Assembly (NCBI RefSeq): GCF_002162835.1
Contig: NZ_MAAX01000124.1
Location: 1 to 48,115 of the forward strand
Source: Nonlabens dokdonensis
GTDB taxonomy: Bacteria; Bacteroidota; Bacteroidia; Flavobacteriales; Flavobacteriaceae
Length of the DNA stretch: 48,115 nt
Reading direction: 5' to 3'
Positions 47,522 to 48,115 of this stretch are shown here, one piece after another. The notes under the pieces are model-generated. The model was not told where the DNA came from. It saw nothing but the letters and a program-made list of their open reading frames with translations, and did no database searches. Numbering within the stretch: the first letter of the stretch is position 1; the number at the start of each line of letters is the position of its first letter. A program made the translations under genes and the position numbers.

Positions 47522-47600
47522 AGCGGATGGCAAAAATAGACAATTAATCAACTAGCAGAGTAAACGTTTGTTAAATCATGTTATTTTTACAGCATAAATT

Positions 47601-48115
47601 ATGGAACTAGAATTACGCCAAATAGAATATAACAGCTGGATATCATTTATCTTTCTTACTTGCATAAGTGCGATTGCTATATCTAGGTGGTTATCTTCCT
47701 ATCGCATTAGTGATTTGCTCAGTTCTTTTTACAAGGATAGGTTTATAAAAATTACAAGAAATAGCGATAAAAACCTTTCACTGCTCGTGGTAACGAGTGT
47801 TATCATTTATACAATACAAATAGCCTTACTAATTTATTTATGGCTTCAAGAATCTGGTGATAAGTATCAAGGTTTTATTTCATATTTGATTGTACTCACT
47901 GTGCTATCTGTATTTTTATTATCTAAACATTATATAGGCAAATTAGTGGCCGAAATTTGTGGGTTTCAAGATGAGCTACATATCGTGGAGCATCACAGAA
48001 ACATCTATAGAGCTATGCTTGCTTATATGTTACTTTTTATCAATAGCATAGTTATTTATAGCACTAGTTCAAGCTTTCTAGCACTTCAAATAGCCACTGT
48101 TTTCACATTATTATC
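47601..48115 (+). CDS. DUF4271-type membrane protein (partial, runs off window)
   Basis: MELELRQIEYNSWISFIFLTCISAIAISRWLSSYRISDLLSSFYKDRFIKITRNSDKNL...; syntenic with the polyprenol-P mannosyltransferase/DUF4296/pyrC block. Confidence 0.8.
   Translation, partial: MELELRQIEYNSWISFIFLTCISAIAISRWLSSYRISDLLSSFYKDRFIKITRNSDKNLSLLVVTSVIIYTIQIALLIYLWLQESGDKYQGFISYLIVLTVLSVFLLSKHYIGKLVAEICGFQDELHIVEHHRNIYRAMLAYMLLFINSIVIYSTSSSFLALQIATVFTLL

Overview
A 48 kb Flavobacteriia-type (Bacteroidota) chromosomal window, AT-rich, made mostly of core genes: asnS (partial), an RND/MMPL exporter, two DUF5686-like outer-membrane proteins, frr, pyrH, nrdB-nrdA, a membrane pyrophosphatase, pdhB, etfB-etfA, a bifunctional nuclease, a NupC-type transporter, thyA, an egtB-egtD-DUF427 cluster, rplM-rpsI, rpsB-tsf, an alkyltransferase-like protein, trmB, a two-component system, T9SS cargo proteins, tyrS, pyrC and a polyprenol-P mannosyltransferase. 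I see no phage, CRISPR array, tRNA, rRNA or IS element. The strongest unexplained signal is a perfect 16-bp palindrome, CGCTTTCGCGAAAGCG, present in 13 exact copies plus one hybrid half copy. Spacing is unusually even (mean about 3.6 kb, CV about 0.28). Nine copies are intergenic. Four lie inside genes, and all three reading frames of the palindrome (LSRKR, AFAKA, RFRES) are used there, apparently without changing protein length in at least two cases. It behaves like a genome-wide functional or selfish motif (compare HIP1, DUS, KOPS/Chi, Rickettsia palindromic elements). A second two-copy 67-bp element has conserved inverted arms and a divergent centre of identical length (29 bp). A BspA-like T9SS gene is interrupted by a single in-frame TAA.
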